NCBI GenBank assembly: GCA_004293905.1
Contig: RDZE01000016.1
Coordinates: forward strand, 62,001-126,000
Length of the DNA stretch: 64,000 bases
Origin: Cytophagales bacterium
Lineage (GTDB): Bacteria; Bacteroidota; Bacteroidia; Cytophagales; Microscillaceae
Reading direction: 5' to 3'
In this document: piece by piece, positions 17,188-27,100 of the stretch
How positions within the stretch are numbered: position 1 is the stretch's first letter
Layout of the letters: each line of letters begins with the position of its first letter
Position numbers and translations under genes: made by a program
The notes under the pieces: model-generated
The model's database searches: none
Told to the model about the DNA's origin: nothing
What the model saw: the letters and a program-made list of their open reading frames with translations, nothing else

Positions 17188-19242
17188 TTACATGAATCGG
17201 ATAATGAGTACTTCTGCCAATACAAATGCAATGGCAATGATGAGCATGTATTTCCAAAGATTGACTTGTATGTTTCTGTTTTTAAATTCAGTGATAAAAT
17301 TATTGTTGTTGCTTTGTAGGTCAAAAATTTGCACATTTTTTTGTTTAGCAAAAATGCTTTTAAGCTCATCTGGGCTATAAAAATCCATTTTCGATTCGTC
17401 TTTGGCATAGTTCAATGCAATGTAGGCAGCAGTGGTATTGTCGGGGTTTCTGAGTTCGTAGTGCCCTGCGAGGGTTATTTGTTCGGGGATTTCGAGGAGT
17501 AGTTCGCCTTCGTTGAATTGTTGTGAGGGCACATATTCATTTTTGCCTTGCACTATCTTGAAAAGCTGATTTTTTGGGTTTTTGTCTATTTTTAGTCGGA
17601 TTATTTTTTCTTGGAAATTATAAGCTACTCTTTCGTCTAAGGTTTTGCTCAGTGAGGCTATTTTATACATTACGGGTACAAAAAGTGCGAATCGGGCGAA
17701 GTTGCTATATTGTTTTTGCAGAGGGGCTGCCATCACATAAATTTTACCTTTTTGAAGGCTATATTCACTGAAAAAGCGTTTCCCATTTTTGTAGCTCAAA
17801 AGATGATTGCCTGCGCCCGACCATTGCAATACTTGGTAGGCTACGGGCATTTCCATATTGCTGTTAGGGCTTTTCTCGAAAACACCTGCAAAAAACGGAT
17901 TATTGATATCGGGCACGGCTAAAGTATGGTTGGCACGCCCTCCTGTACTGTCAGCTTCTATGCTTTTGAAAGTCGAAACGCCAAGTTCGTTCAAGAAATC
18001 TACGAGGCTTTTATCAGGTTTGGCAGGTGGAATGAGTACAATGCTGCCGCCTTTTTGGGTGAGGGTGCGGAGTACGTTTTTGAGGTCGCCTTCTATTTGA
18101 TTAATTTCATTGAGCACTACTACATTGGCACTTTCGATGAGTTTGTAGTCTATGTTATTGATGTCATAGTCTTTGATGCTGAATACATTTTCGTTAGAGA
18201 AAACTTGAGTAATGTAGAGTGGTGTATTTTTTTGGGTAAGATTGATGATTTTGATAGTAGGCGAGGCATTGAGTACAAAAAAGTACTCGTTGTCGAAAAT
18301 AACAGGGAAATCTTCAAAAGTAATTTTGCATTTTTTGTAGCCTTTGCCATCTACGGTGAAGTTGAAAAAGGCATTCGCTTGTGAGTTAGCTGTGATGCTC
18401 AGATTGGCAGTAGAAACTTGACGCTCGTCTATAAAAAGTTTTAGTACAATGTTTTTATAATTTTCTTTGCTAAAATTCCTAATTCTTATGTTAAGTTGGT
18501 TGCTTTCCATTGCCTTAATAAAAGGATTGGCAAGCCATACAGAATCTACCATAAGGTTGGGCGTTCGTTCGGAGCGTATAGGAATGAGAAAATAGTTGTT
18601 AGTCGTGTCTAATTTAATTTTGTTAAGGTCGCCTGAGGTGCTTTTTTGGAAATCAGAGAACCAAAAAATTTGGTTGCGTTGGTTGTTTCCTACTTGCCTT
18701 TCTATGAGGTTGAGTTGTCTTTTGAGTACTTGCGCCAAACTACGATAAATAGGTGCAAAATCGAGCGTACTGAGGCGGTCTTCTACGGTTTTAGCATCTA
18801 TGGGGTATTGCTCTTTGTTCTCAAATTGATTGGTGAGTAGTTGGAAACGTGTTTCTTTGGGAAATACTTTTACCAATTCGTTCATTTGTACGGTGGCAAG
18901 GTCTAAATATTTTTCATTGCCCGTAAGACTTTGCATACTGAATGAATTATCGATGTACAAGGATACTAAGGAAGAGGTATTGGCAAAGTTTTTCTTTTGT
19001 GGGCTGGGGATAAAGGGCTGTGCAAAGGCTAATACTAAAAAAAACACAAACAAAAGCCGCATAAGCAAAACAAGTAAGTGCTTGAGCCTTCTGAAAAAAT
19101 TGGTTTCTGCTTTTACTTCTTTGAGCAGAGCAACATTGGGAAAATAGATTTTTTTTACACGCCTGAAATTAAAAATATGAATCAGTAGGGGTATGGCTAA
19201 GGCTGTTAAAGCCCATAAGAACGATGGATATACAAATTGCAT
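17188..19242 (-). CDS. BatA-domain membrane protein with VWA-like region
   Basis: 684 residues. The N-terminus shows the BatA (aerotolerance regulator N-terminal) domain with two membrane helices: FLWALTALAIPLLIHIFNF, a FRRVKKIYFPNVALL stretch and a second helix at about 54-76 ending AFAQPFIP. Residues 88-200 resemble a von Willebrand A fold (YIDNSFSMQ at the position of DxSxS), with one metal-site Ser/Asp pattern partly altered. A long beta-rich extracytoplasmic region and a C-terminal helix (664-682) follow. Probably a periplasm-facing scaffold of the inner membrane; function unknown. Heads a run with gldG. Confidence 0.82.
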   Translation of the reverse strand: MQFVYPSFLWALTALAIPLLIHIFNFRRVKKIYFPNVALLKEVKAETNFFRRLKHLLVLLMRLLFVFFLVLAFAQPFIPSPQKKNFANTSSLVSLYIDNSFSMQSLTGNEKYLDLATVQMNELVKVFPKETRFQLLTNQFENKEQYPIDAKTVEDRLSTLDFAPIYRSLAQVLKRQLNLIERQVGNNQRNQIFWFSDFQKSTSGDLNKIKLDTTNNYFLIPIRSERTPNLMVDSVWLANPFIKAMESNQLNIRIRNFSKENYKNIVLKLFIDERQVSTANLSITANSQANAFFNFTVDGKGYKKCKITFEDFPVIFDNEYFFVLNASPTIKIINLTQKNTPLYITQVFSNENVFSIKDYDINNIDYKLIESANVVVLNEINQIEGDLKNVLRTLTQKGGSIVLIPPAKPDKSLVDFLNELGVSTFKSIEADSTGGRANHTLAVPDINNPFFAGVFEKSPNSNMEMPVAYQVLQWSGAGNHLLSYKNGKRFFSEYSLQKGKIYVMAAPLQKQYSNFARFALFVPVMYKIASLSKTLDERVAYNFQEKIIRLKIDKNPKNQLFKIVQGKNEYVPSQQFNEGELLLEIPEQITLAGHYELRNPDNTTAAYIALNYAKDESKMDFYSPDELKSIFAKQKNVQIFDLQSNNNNFITEFKNRNIQVNLWKYMLIIAIAFVLAEVLIIRFM

Positions 19243-19268
19243 AGTTTAGTAGAGTGGCTCAAGAGGCA

Positions 19269-19301
19269 CAAAGATAGGCTATTTTTAAGAAAAAAATCAA
19301 A
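19269..19301 (-). promoter_or_regulatory. Promoter of the BatA-gldG-phosphatase run
   Basis: Minus-strand TTTG (19298-19301), 21-base spacer, TATCTTTG (19269-19276): a full match to the Bacteroidota TTTG/TAnnTTTG pattern. Predicted RNA start near 19264, about 21 bases before the ATG at 19242. Confidence 0.6.
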
Positions 19302-19651
19302 ATCAAAGTTAAAAGTCTAATATTCTCTCTATCCTAATAAAAATATTAGTTTTGGGAAATACTTGGTAATTTGGGTAGTTTTTATTAAAATTGTATGGAG
19401 AAAGGCGCGGTTACGTTAGTTTTATCAAGTTATAAGTAATTCTAAAAACAACATCATTATGAAAAACAACTTAGTTATTTTGACTTTAATTTTATGCTGC
19501 ACTTAATTAAGTAACAGCCTTTAATATCGTACTTAGAATATTGCGGAGATGACGATTATAGAATGAGCATTTTAAATGTTATTGAGCAACGATGCTAAAA
19601 ACCTCACCACAGCGCGAATACTTTTCTGTCCCATTTTAACAAATTAATTAC
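19302..19651. other. Intergenic stretch with a decayed lipoprotein-like start
   Basis: No full gene. A 15-codon frame at 19459-19506 reads MKNNLVILTLILCCT then stops: it has the look of a lipoprotein signal peptide cut off right after its cysteine. What follows contains frequent stops in all frames and I see no homology. It may be the relic of a lost gene. No terminator or full promoter was found. Confidence 0.4.
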
Positions 19652-20128
19652 ATGATAATAAAAAAGTTTGAGCAAAATCAACAAAAAAAACTAACCGAAT
19701 TTGTGCTTGGAATCCAAAATGGAGAATTTGGACTTGATTTCAAGAATGATGAACAAAAGGATTTACTGAACACTTTTGAATTTTATAAAGATGGCGGATT
19801 TTGGATTGCTGAAATAGACAACAAAATTATCGGTTGTATTGGATTACAAAAATTAAATCCAAAAATTGGTATACTGAGAAAAATGTTTGTACAAAAAGAA
19901 CTTCGGGGAAAAGAATTGAATATTGCTCAAAAACTATTTGAGAAGCTAAAAGATGAAGCAATTAATCTTGCATTTGAAAAAATTCTTTTGGACACCCCTT
20001 CTGTTGCGGAAGCCTCGCACCGTTTCTACCAAAGAAATGGTTTTAAAGAAATCGGAAAAGATGAAATTCCCGAAGAATATAGTTTTCCTGATAGAAATTC
20101 AAAAATCTTTGAACTTAAACTAAATTAA
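19652..20128 (+). CDS. GNAT-family N-acetyltransferase
   Basis: 158 residues. GNAT features in order: an amphipathic start, the beta-strand pair GGFWIAEIDNKIIGCIGLQK (motif D/A approach), the acetyl-CoA segment LRKMFVQKELRGKELNIAQK (motif A; the usual Q/R-x-x-G-x-G/A is changed to R-G-K-E-L-N-I-A) and motif B with RFYQRNGFKEI. It would transfer an acetyl group to an amine of an unknown substrate. Isolated on both sides by more than 300 bases without genes and noticeably Lys/AT-rich, consistent with an acquired gene, though the neighbourhood is AT-rich anyway. Confidence 0.85.
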   Translation: MIIKKFEQNQQKKLTEFVLGIQNGEFGLDFKNDEQKDLLNTFEFYKDGGFWIAEIDNKIIGCIGLQKLNPKIGILRKMFVQKELRGKELNIAQKLFEKLKDEAINLAFEKILLDTPSVAEASHRFYQRNGFKEIGKDEIPEEYSFPDRNSKIFELKLN

Positions 20129-20437
20129 AACACAGACTCACAATATAGTATTCTTAACAGCGATAAGTGAGTATTCTAATAAAGGTAGCATTACAACCCA
20201 TAGTACAAAGTTATTAAACCTTTTGCACCAAGATTCGTAACTAACAATACAATATTAAATCCTACTTATATGATAGTCATTGGTATTTTTATTCTTTTTA
20301 TAATAGGCGGGAGTATTCTTTTGATGGCAAACACCAGCGAAAAAATTCAGAAAAAGTGAAAGATTCGCCTATAAAAGCAATACAAATTAGCTTTTTTCTT
20401 TGGCTGTGAAAAACATTTACAACCTTCCAAAAAGACA
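20129..20437. other. Intergenic stretch with one possible micro-ORF
   Basis: Apart from the short frame at 20270-20359, I see no gene, promoter or hairpin here. Confidence 0.4.
20270..20359 (+). CDS. Possible 29-residue single-span membrane microprotein
   Basis: ATG to TGA encodes a peptide with one hydrophobic stretch (residues 2-19, IVIGIFILFIIGG core) and a basic hydrophilic tail ending in IQKK. This layout is typical of small bacterial membrane proteins but also arises by chance in AT-rich DNA. No promoter or strong ribosome binding site is seen, so it is listed only as a candidate. Confidence 0.3.
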   Translation: MIVIGIFILFIIGGSILLMANTSEKIQKK

Positions 20438-20893
20438 TCAGAGATTAGTTAAGAATTTTTCTAAGCATCGATGTAAGATTTCGTACACCTCCTCAAAATC
20501 TTTTTCAGTTCCATAATAAGGGTCAGGCACGTCTAAATGTTTGCTTGCAGTGTCGTATTGGCGCATCATTACTACTTGGGCTTGCGAAGGCGAAGAAAGT
20601 TTTTTTTGCAAAGCGATAATGTCTTGGTAATTACTTCTATCCATAGCAATAATATAGTCAAATTGAGAAAAATCTTCCAAACGGATTTGCCTTGCGCGGT
20701 GCGTCAACGTTATGCCATTGTTTTGGGCTATTAACCGCGAGCGATGGTCGGGCAGTTCGCCTATATGATAAGCAGCAGTACCCGCCGAATCGCAAGAATG
20801 GGAGAGTGATGATTGGGCAACCATTGCATTAAAAATACCTTCTGCTAATGGAGAGCGGCATATATTCCCTAAACAAACAAAAAGAATGCGCAT
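20438..20893 (-). CDS. Low-molecular-weight protein-tyrosine phosphatase
   Basis: 151 residues from the chosen ATG. The P-loop VCLGNICRSPLAEG near the N-terminus gives the CX5R(S) catalytic site, and DVPDPYYG near residue 120 gives the general-acid Asp of the family. It removes phosphate from tyrosine, or in some members acts as arsenate reductase. The frame extends ten codons further to 20923, but the promoter at 20921-20950 puts the RNA start near 20916, which excludes that upstream start. It stands alone. Confidence 0.9.
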   Translation of the reverse strand: MRILFVCLGNICRSPLAEGIFNAMVAQSSLSHSCDSAGTAAYHIGELPDHRSRLIAQNNGITLTHRARQIRLEDFSQFDYIIAMDRSNYQDIIALQKKLSSPSQAQVVMMRQYDTASKHLDVPDPYYGTEKDFEEVYEILHRCLEKFLTNL

Positions 20894-20920
20894 TGGTATT
20901 TTCAAAAAAAGTGAGTGAAT

Positions 20921-20950
20921 CAAAAGTAATAAATTCCTAATTGACGCAAA
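20921..20950 (-). promoter_or_regulatory. Promoter of the tyrosine phosphatase gene
   Basis: Minus-strand TTTG (20947-20950), 18-base spacer, TACTTTTG (20921-20928). The expected start of RNA, near 20916, lies 23 bases before ATG 20893 and settles the start-codon choice. Confidence 0.5.
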
Positions 20951-21064
20951 GACTTTTAACAGTTTTTAAGTAAGAAAGGTTGTAATGAAAAGGTTTTTTT
21001 TGCTACTCATGTAAGCACAAAATTATTCTTTTATTTTATCATCAAAACAATCATATAAAGTAAT

Positions 21065-23080
21065 ATGAAAAAACTATCTACTTCCCTCATTCTATTGGTG
21101 GCATTGGTCATCAATGCATGGGCACAAGGTGTAAACCTTAAAAACATGGACAAAAACTACAAACCTCAAGATGATTTCTTTATGTATGTCAATGGTAATT
21201 GGGACAAAAACACCCAAATTCCTGCCTCTGAAAGCTCTTGGGGTTCTTTCTTAGAAATCTTAGAAAACAACCGCAGTGTCTTGAAAGCAATTCTGGAAGA
21301 GGCGGCTAAAAAAACAGCTACCAAAGGCTCTGATGAGCAATTAGTAGGCGATTTTTATACTTCAGGTATGGATACTGTGAAGCTCGAACAATTAGGTTGG
21401 CAACCCCTCAAACCCGAATTAGAAATCATTGACAAAATCGTTACTGCTGATGATATTATGAACCTCGTTGCGCGCATGCAACGCAACAGCTTAGGTTCTC
21501 CTTTTGGTGTTTTTGTAGGAGCTGATGCAAAAGACAGCAAAATCAACGCCCTACAAATAGGACAAGGAGGCACTTCGCTCCCTTCACGTGCTTATTATTT
21601 AGAAAATAATGAGCGTTTTGAGAAAATTCGCGCGCAATACCTCGAGCACATCGCCAAAATGTTCACCTTAATGGACATAGATGCCGAAACAGCTAAAAAA
21701 TACGCACAAACTATATTCGCCATCGAAAAACGATTTGCAGAAGCACAGAGAACACCCGTAAACAATCGCGACCCACAACGCCGCTACAACAAAAAAAATA
21801 TAGACGACCTCAAGCAAATGACTTTCAATATCAATTGGGACAATTATTTTGCAGCAGTAGGGGCTAAAAACGTAAGCTATGTTTTAGTAGGCGCACCCGA
21901 ATTTATTGCCATGTTCGACCGTATGCTTGGCGATGTTCCTGCAAACGATTGGAAAATTTACTTCAAATGGAAATTGCTTTTAGGCTCAGCCCCTTTCCTA
22001 AGCAGTTCTTTCCGCAAAGAAAATTTTAACTTCTATAGCACCACCCTACGCGGCGTAAAAGAAATGAAACCCCGTTGGAAAGATGTGCAAGCCATTGTAG
22101 ATGGAAACGTAGGCGATGCATTAGGAAAATTATACGTAGCAAAAGCCTTCCCACCCGAAGCCAAACAAAAAATGGAAGAAATGATTCAAAACATCAAAGA
22201 AGCCTTTGCCGAAAGAATCAAAAAACTAGATTGGATGAGCGAAGCCACCAAAGCCGAAGCACTCAAAAAACTCAATGCCATCACCTACAAAATAGGCTAC
22301 CCCTCTGTATGGAAAGACTACAAACAATTAGACATTCGCAAAGATGACCTTCTGGGCAATTTGCGCCGCGTAGCCGAAATGGAACACAATGCAGATATGC
22401 TAAAAATAGGACAACCCGTTGACAAAAACGATTGGTTTATGACTCCGCCCACTGTCAATGCCTACTACAATCCTACTGTCAATGAAATAGTTTTTCCCGC
22501 AGGAATCCTTCAACCTCCTTTCTTCGATTTCAAAGCCGATGACGCAGTCAATTATGGTGCTATAGGTGCAGTCATAGGGCACGAACTGACACATGGGTTC
22601 GATGACCAAGGCAGCCAATTCGATGCCGATGGCAACCTTCGTATGTGGTGGGCAATAGAAGACCGCGAAAAGTTCGAGAAAAGAGCCCAAATGATTGTAG
22701 AACAATACAACGAATATACAGTACTCGATAGTGTGCACGTAAACGGAAAACTTACCTTAGGTGAAAATATTGCCGATATTGGCGGGCTTACCATTGCTTA
22801 TGATGCACTCATGCGCTCTTATCAGAAAAAAGGAGGCAAGCCCAAAGCCATTGATGGATTTACTGCCGAACAACGCTTTTTCTTGGGTTGGGGACAAATT
22901 TGGCGTTCTAAATACCGCAATGAAGTAGCTCTTGAGCGTATCAAAACAGACCCTCACTCTCCGGGCTATTGGCGCGTAAATGGAACTCTTTCTGCATTCC
23001 CTGCTTTCTTTGAGGCTTTTGGTATTCAGGAAGGTAGCAAAATGAGAAGAAATAAAGACAAAATAGCCAATATTTGGTAG
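21065..23080 (+). CDS. Secreted M13-family (neprilysin/PepO-like) zinc metallopeptidase
   Basis: 671 residues, normal for bacterial M13 enzymes. Signal peptide 1-20 (cut after AWA). The zinc site is complete: His506 and His510 in GHELTHGFDD with catalytic Glu507, and Glu567 in ENIADIGG. The substrate-binding NAYYNP segment precedes them (about 466) and the C-terminus ends in the family's short ...IW tail. It cleaves peptides outside the inner membrane; no C-terminal T9SS signal is present, so it is probably periplasmic. Single-gene unit with a strong terminator directly behind. Confidence 0.93.
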   Translation: MKKLSTSLILLVALVINAWAQGVNLKNMDKNYKPQDDFFMYVNGNWDKNTQIPASESSWGSFLEILENNRSVLKAILEEAAKKTATKGSDEQLVGDFYTSGMDTVKLEQLGWQPLKPELEIIDKIVTADDIMNLVARMQRNSLGSPFGVFVGADAKDSKINALQIGQGGTSLPSRAYYLENNERFEKIRAQYLEHIAKMFTLMDIDAETAKKYAQTIFAIEKRFAEAQRTPVNNRDPQRRYNKKNIDDLKQMTFNINWDNYFAAVGAKNVSYVLVGAPEFIAMFDRMLGDVPANDWKIYFKWKLLLGSAPFLSSSFRKENFNFYSTTLRGVKEMKPRWKDVQAIVDGNVGDALGKLYVAKAFPPEAKQKMEEMIQNIKEAFAERIKKLDWMSEATKAEALKKLNAITYKIGYPSVWKDYKQLDIRKDDLLGNLRRVAEMEHNADMLKIGQPVDKNDWFMTPPTVNAYYNPTVNEIVFPAGILQPPFFDFKADDAVNYGAIGAVIGHELTHGFDDQGSQFDADGNLRMWWAIEDREKFEKRAQMIVEQYNEYTVLDSVHVNGKLTLGENIADIGGLTIAYDALMRSYQKKGGKPKAIDGFTAEQRFFLGWGQIWRSKYRNEVALERIKTDPHSPGYWRVNGTLSAFPAFFEAFGIQEGSKMRRNKDKIANIW

Positions 23081-23102
23081 TATCTTTTTTTGTCATAAAA
23101 AC

Positions 23103-23140
23103 AAAAGCCTACAAGCATATTAGTTCTTGTAGGCTTTTTT
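23103..23140. terminator. Rho-independent terminator between convergent genes
   Basis: AAAAGCCTACAAG (23103-23115) pairs with CTTGTAGGCTTTT, followed by a T-run to 23140; 10-base loop. The A-run on the left makes it usable from both strands, serving the M13 peptidase and the prohibitin gene. Confidence 0.85.
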
Positions 23141-23161
23141 ATAGCATTATTGTCCTCCTAT

Positions 23162-23944
23162 TTATTTTTCAGGGTTGAGCAACAAAGGCGTTTTGCCATC
23201 TGTAATGATTACTTTGCTGTTGCTCGATTGCGATAAATCTTTAAATGCCTCAATACTCATAAACTGCAACAAAAGCGGTGTCAAATCTTGGCTGATGATG
23301 CGGTTATATTCTTTGATGCCTTCAGCTTGTATCTTAAGCCTTTCTGCTTCCATACGTTCTTTACTCAGTACAAACTCCATTCGTTGTGATTCCTGCTCAG
23401 CTTCTAATTTGTCTTCTACAGCACGCGTAAGACCTGTGGGCAATTTTACAGTTTTCATCAGTACTGACTCTATTACAAAGCCTCTTTTTTCCAAAAGCAT
23501 AATCATTTGCTCTTTTACGGCTTGTTCTATTTCGGCACGTTTAGAGGAGTGCATATCTTTGGCAAAAAAACGCGCTGAAACATCGGCTACAGCAGAGCGA
23601 AAGACAGGCAAAATGAGCGTAGTTTCGTATTTAATACCTGCTTCTTTGAGTATATCTATTGTTTTTTCGGGAATAATGTGGTACAAAATAGATATTTCTG
23701 TATTGATAGTCAGACCTTCTTTGGAAGGCAAATCGACATTTACTTCCAAATTAACAGTACGAACAGGTAACTTGATGATGCGCGTAAAAAAAGGATTAAT
23801 CAGGCGAACGCCAGAACTATACACGCCAGAGCGAATACGACCTAAACGTCTTTTTACGCCTACTTCGTCTTGGCGAACAATGGAACAAGACTGTACCAAA
23901 CTAATCAGTGAAGCTAACAAAACTATTTTTGCAATTGTTTTCAT
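23162..23944 (-). CDS. Prohibitin/SPFH-family lipoprotein
   Basis: 260 residues. A lipoprotein signal ends at Cys20 (SLVQSC). SPFH/band 7 domain at about 24-190 (DEVGVKRRLGRI, GVRLINPFFTRIIKLPVRT, then the characteristic VDLPSKEGLTINTEISILYHI), followed by a Glu/Arg-rich coiled coil (175-220) and a tail resembling prohibitins. Prohibitin-like proteins form ring-shaped membrane scaffolds. Anchoring by a lipid rather than by an N-terminal helix would put this ring outside the cytoplasm, in the periplasm. Its partner is unknown. The tRNA-Asp gene lies upstream. Confidence 0.82.
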   Translation of the reverse strand: MKTIAKIVLLASLISLVQSCSIVRQDEVGVKRRLGRIRSGVYSSGVRLINPFFTRIIKLPVRTVNLEVNVDLPSKEGLTINTEISILYHIIPEKTIDILKEAGIKYETTLILPVFRSAVADVSARFFAKDMHSSKRAEIEQAVKEQMIMLLEKRGFVIESVLMKTVKLPTGLTRAVEDKLEAEQESQRMEFVLSKERMEAERLKIQAEGIKEYNRIISQDLTPLLLQFMSIEAFKDLSQSSNSKVIITDGKTPLLLNPEK

Positions 23945-24053
23945 AGACTTATATTGTTAAATGTTGAATAATAATAGTATTACTATTTTTTATAGAATAC
24001 TTACTAACCATTGAAAAGTTACACTATTATTCATTTATTTTCTTTTTTATCCT

Positions 24054-24127
24054 TTTAATGGACGGGACTCGAACCCGCGACCTCCTGCGTGACAGGCAGG
24101 CATTCTAACCAGCTGAACTACCACTCC
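24054..24127 (-). tRNA. tRNA-Asp (GTC)
   Basis: A 74-base cloverleaf: D arm GTTC/GAAT, anticodon stem CCTGC/GCAGG around the loop CTGTCAC (anticodon GTC), variable AGGTC, and T arm GCGGG/CCCGT with TTCGAGT. The acceptor stem GGAGTGG opposite CCATTAA forms five pairs (one G-T) but the two terminal positions, G1-A72 and G2-A71, do not pair; CCA is not encoded. A very good promoter precedes it, so it is probably transcribed, but maturation or function may be impaired. Confidence 0.88.
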
Positions 24128-24142
24128 GTCTATTTGAGTGTG

Positions 24143-24173
24143 CAAAGGTAGTGAGATTTTTTTTATCTGCAAA
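24143..24173 (-). promoter_or_regulatory. Promoter of tRNA-Asp
   Basis: Minus-strand TTTG (24170-24173), 19-base spacer, TACCTTTG (24143-24150): the best-spaced Bacteroidota promoter in the window. RNA would start near 24138, eleven bases before the mature tRNA 5' end. Confidence 0.7.
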
Positions 24174-24191
24174 TTTTTTTTGTATTTTTTT

Positions 24192-27100
24192 TCAAATTTT
24201 AAAGCCCATCAATAGTACATCATCGGTCTGTTCGTTTGTTCCTCTCCATTGTTGGAAGAACGTAGCTATTTTCTCTTTTTGTGCGGAGAGTTCTTCCCCT
24301 TGAATAGATTCTAAGAAGGTACGTAATTTTTCTATGCCCATTTTTTTATTCTTTTCCCCTCCAAATTGGTCTTGGAAGCCATCGGAGTACAGATAAAACA
24401 TGGTAGGCTGTTCATCATCTAAATCTATTTGATAGGCTGTAAAGTTACGTTCTTCTTTGTATTCATCACCGCCTATAGGGTTTCGGTCGCCTTTGATAAG
24501 GGTTATTTCGTTGTTTTTGAAATAAATAATGCTGCTTCTTGCTGCGGCTACGAATGCTTGTTTTTTCTCTTTTTCCCAAACAACTACAGCGATGTCCATT
24601 CCGTCTTGGTTTTCGTTTTCGCGTTGGTTGAGCGATTTTTGAATGCCTTTGTGCATTTCATACAAAATGAGGTCAGGTTGGTGAATTTCTCTATCGTGAA
24701 TGATATGGTTGAGCAATGAGTCGCCTATCATGCTCATGAGTGCGCCCGGTACGCCGTGCCCTGTACAATCAGCGACTGCTATGATGATTTTGTCGCCCTT
24801 ATTGGCTAACCAATAAAAATCGCCTGAAACAATATCGCGCGGTAAATAGAAAATGAATGATGCGGGTATGGCTTCTTGTATTCGTGTTGTGTTGGGCAAC
24901 ATAGCTTCTTGTATGCGTTTGGCATATTCTATACTTGCGGTGATGTCTTCGTTTTTGCTTTCTATTTCGGCTTTTTGCTCTATAAGATTTTCCGATTGGA
25001 CTAAAATTTCTTCTTTTTGTTGCTCCAATTCTGCATTTTTCTGGAGTATTTCTTGGTTTTGTTTTCTGATTTCGATGGTTTGTTCTTCTACCAATTGTTG
25101 TAGTCTTATTTTTTGGGCTTGAATGGCTTTGATGCGCATGCGTACCCCTGCAAAGGCAGCAAATAAACTACTTCCTATAAAAATAGATTGCACCCACCAC
25201 CTTCGCCACCATGGAGGCGTTATCTCAAAGGTATAAATAGCGGGTTCTTCTGTCCATTTGCCATCATTGTTACAAGCTCTTACTTTGAAAGTATATTTTC
25301 CGTAGGGCAAATTGGGGTAGACGGCTTCTGTTTTATTAGAAACAGGCGACCAGTCTTTGTCCACGCCCTCGAGCATCCATTGGTAGCGTACTTTTTCATT
25401 TACTTCGTAGCTCAGGGCTTCGAATTGGAATGTGATGTGATTGGAGTCATAAGGCAGCACCAAATCTTCGGGCGTATTGAACCAAGGCGTGATGCGGCTA
25501 TAAAATTTTTGGTATTTTTCCTCTTTCCAAGCAATCTCTCTAAAAAATAGTTTTATATTGTTAATATATATTTTTGGTGCTATATTATTAAGCGTATCTT
25601 CTTCGGGGTTGTACATCATTGCCCCTTTGATAGTTCCGAACCATATACGCCCTTTGGTATCTCGATAGATGGCTGCTCCGTTGGCTTCTTCACCCGAAAA
25701 TCCATCATATTTGGTATAGTTTCTTATTTTGGCAATATCACCCTTGTTGTCTAAGGTTATTTTGTCAGCACCTTTTTGTGTACCTATCCATATTGCATCG
25801 CCTGTTTGGTTGGTAGTGATGGAGTAGATAGTGAGCGCGGAAACATCAGAATTATCGGGGTTGTAGATGGTTATTTTTTTGCCATCATATTTATTAAGTC
25901 CTCCGTTAAAAGTAGCAATCCATATTTGTTGGTACTTATCTTCAACTACCTGCATAATTAAATTATTAGAGAGCCCTCTTTGTGTGTCAAAGTGTTGTAT
26001 TTTTTGCCCTGAGATGGCTGTAAGCCCAAAATTGGTACAAACCCATATCCGTCCTTTGGAGTCTTTGTAAATTGAATGTACGAGGTTATTGAGTAGTTTC
26101 CCATTTTGGACATTAAAATTGACTACGCTTTTGTCTTCAGTATTAAACCTATATACGCCATTGCCCCAAGTAGATAGCCAAAGGTATTTTCCATCGGGTA
26201 TTATCCAACTTGCGCCTAAATTGTTGGGTAATCCATATTGATTATTAACATTTTGGTAGCTACCGTTTTGAAAACGCAACACGCCTGCATCGGTAGGAAT
26301 TAGAAAAATGCCTTTTTCTATTTCATAGAAAGGTTTTACTCTTCCCAAGTTGTTGTTTCCTTGAAAAATGTCAGTAAAAAGTTCTTCTTTATCTGTCCAT
26401 TTTGCTAAATGCCCACTATTACTCCCTATCCAATAATTACCTTCTAAATCTTGTTGTACACTTCTAATAATTTCCCCTAATAAGCCTTCTGTTTTGGATA
26501 ATGATAAAAAACGACTTTTGCTTAATTTTACCAATCCATTCCCACTTGTACCTACCCAATAATTACCTTCAAAATCTTGTATTAAGTCATTGTTAAGGCG
26601 ACTTGGCAAACCATTGATGTTGGAAAAAGTCTTGAAGGTGATGCCATCATACTTTACTAAGCCCAATGTATTGACTAATATCCATATATTTCCGTTTCGG
26701 TCTTCGTAGAATTTATTGATTTGATTGATAGCAACGTTCGGTGGAAGCTTTAACTCTACGAATTGTTTGTCTTTATAATATCCAATAACTGCGTTTTGTT
26801 GATTAGCTACTCCTAACCATACCCTGCCTTGTTTGTCTTCAATAAGAGGGAAAAGGGTTTTATCTTTAAATAGTTCTACAGAGTTTTGAATTGAAGACGC
26901 AAAGACACTCTTCCCATCATATTCATATAAGCTATTGGGAGTGCCTACTGGAGCGTTTTTTAGGCGTATTTGTATAAGAATATTACCATCTTTGCGGCGT
27001 ATAATGCCTTGAATAAATATATTTTGAGAAAATATTTTGGGGAATAGCGTGCGAATATTTACATAAGTAGGTTTCTGAGGGGTGTTCTCGAAAATAAATA

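Noticed and set aside
17926-18384. A 152-codon plus-strand frame within the BatA gene
   Set aside because: Antisense to a well-supported gene, with no recognisable domain.
19302-20437. Insertion sequence or phage remnant
   Set aside because: No terminal inverted repeats, transposase or integrase fragments could be seen; only a short decayed frame supports past turnover.
23175-23960. A 261-codon open frame on the plus strand opposite the prohibitin gene
   Set aside because: It lies entirely antisense to a clear SPFH gene, and its Ser/Ile/Leu-rich composition shows no domain. It is a mirror of the biased codon use.
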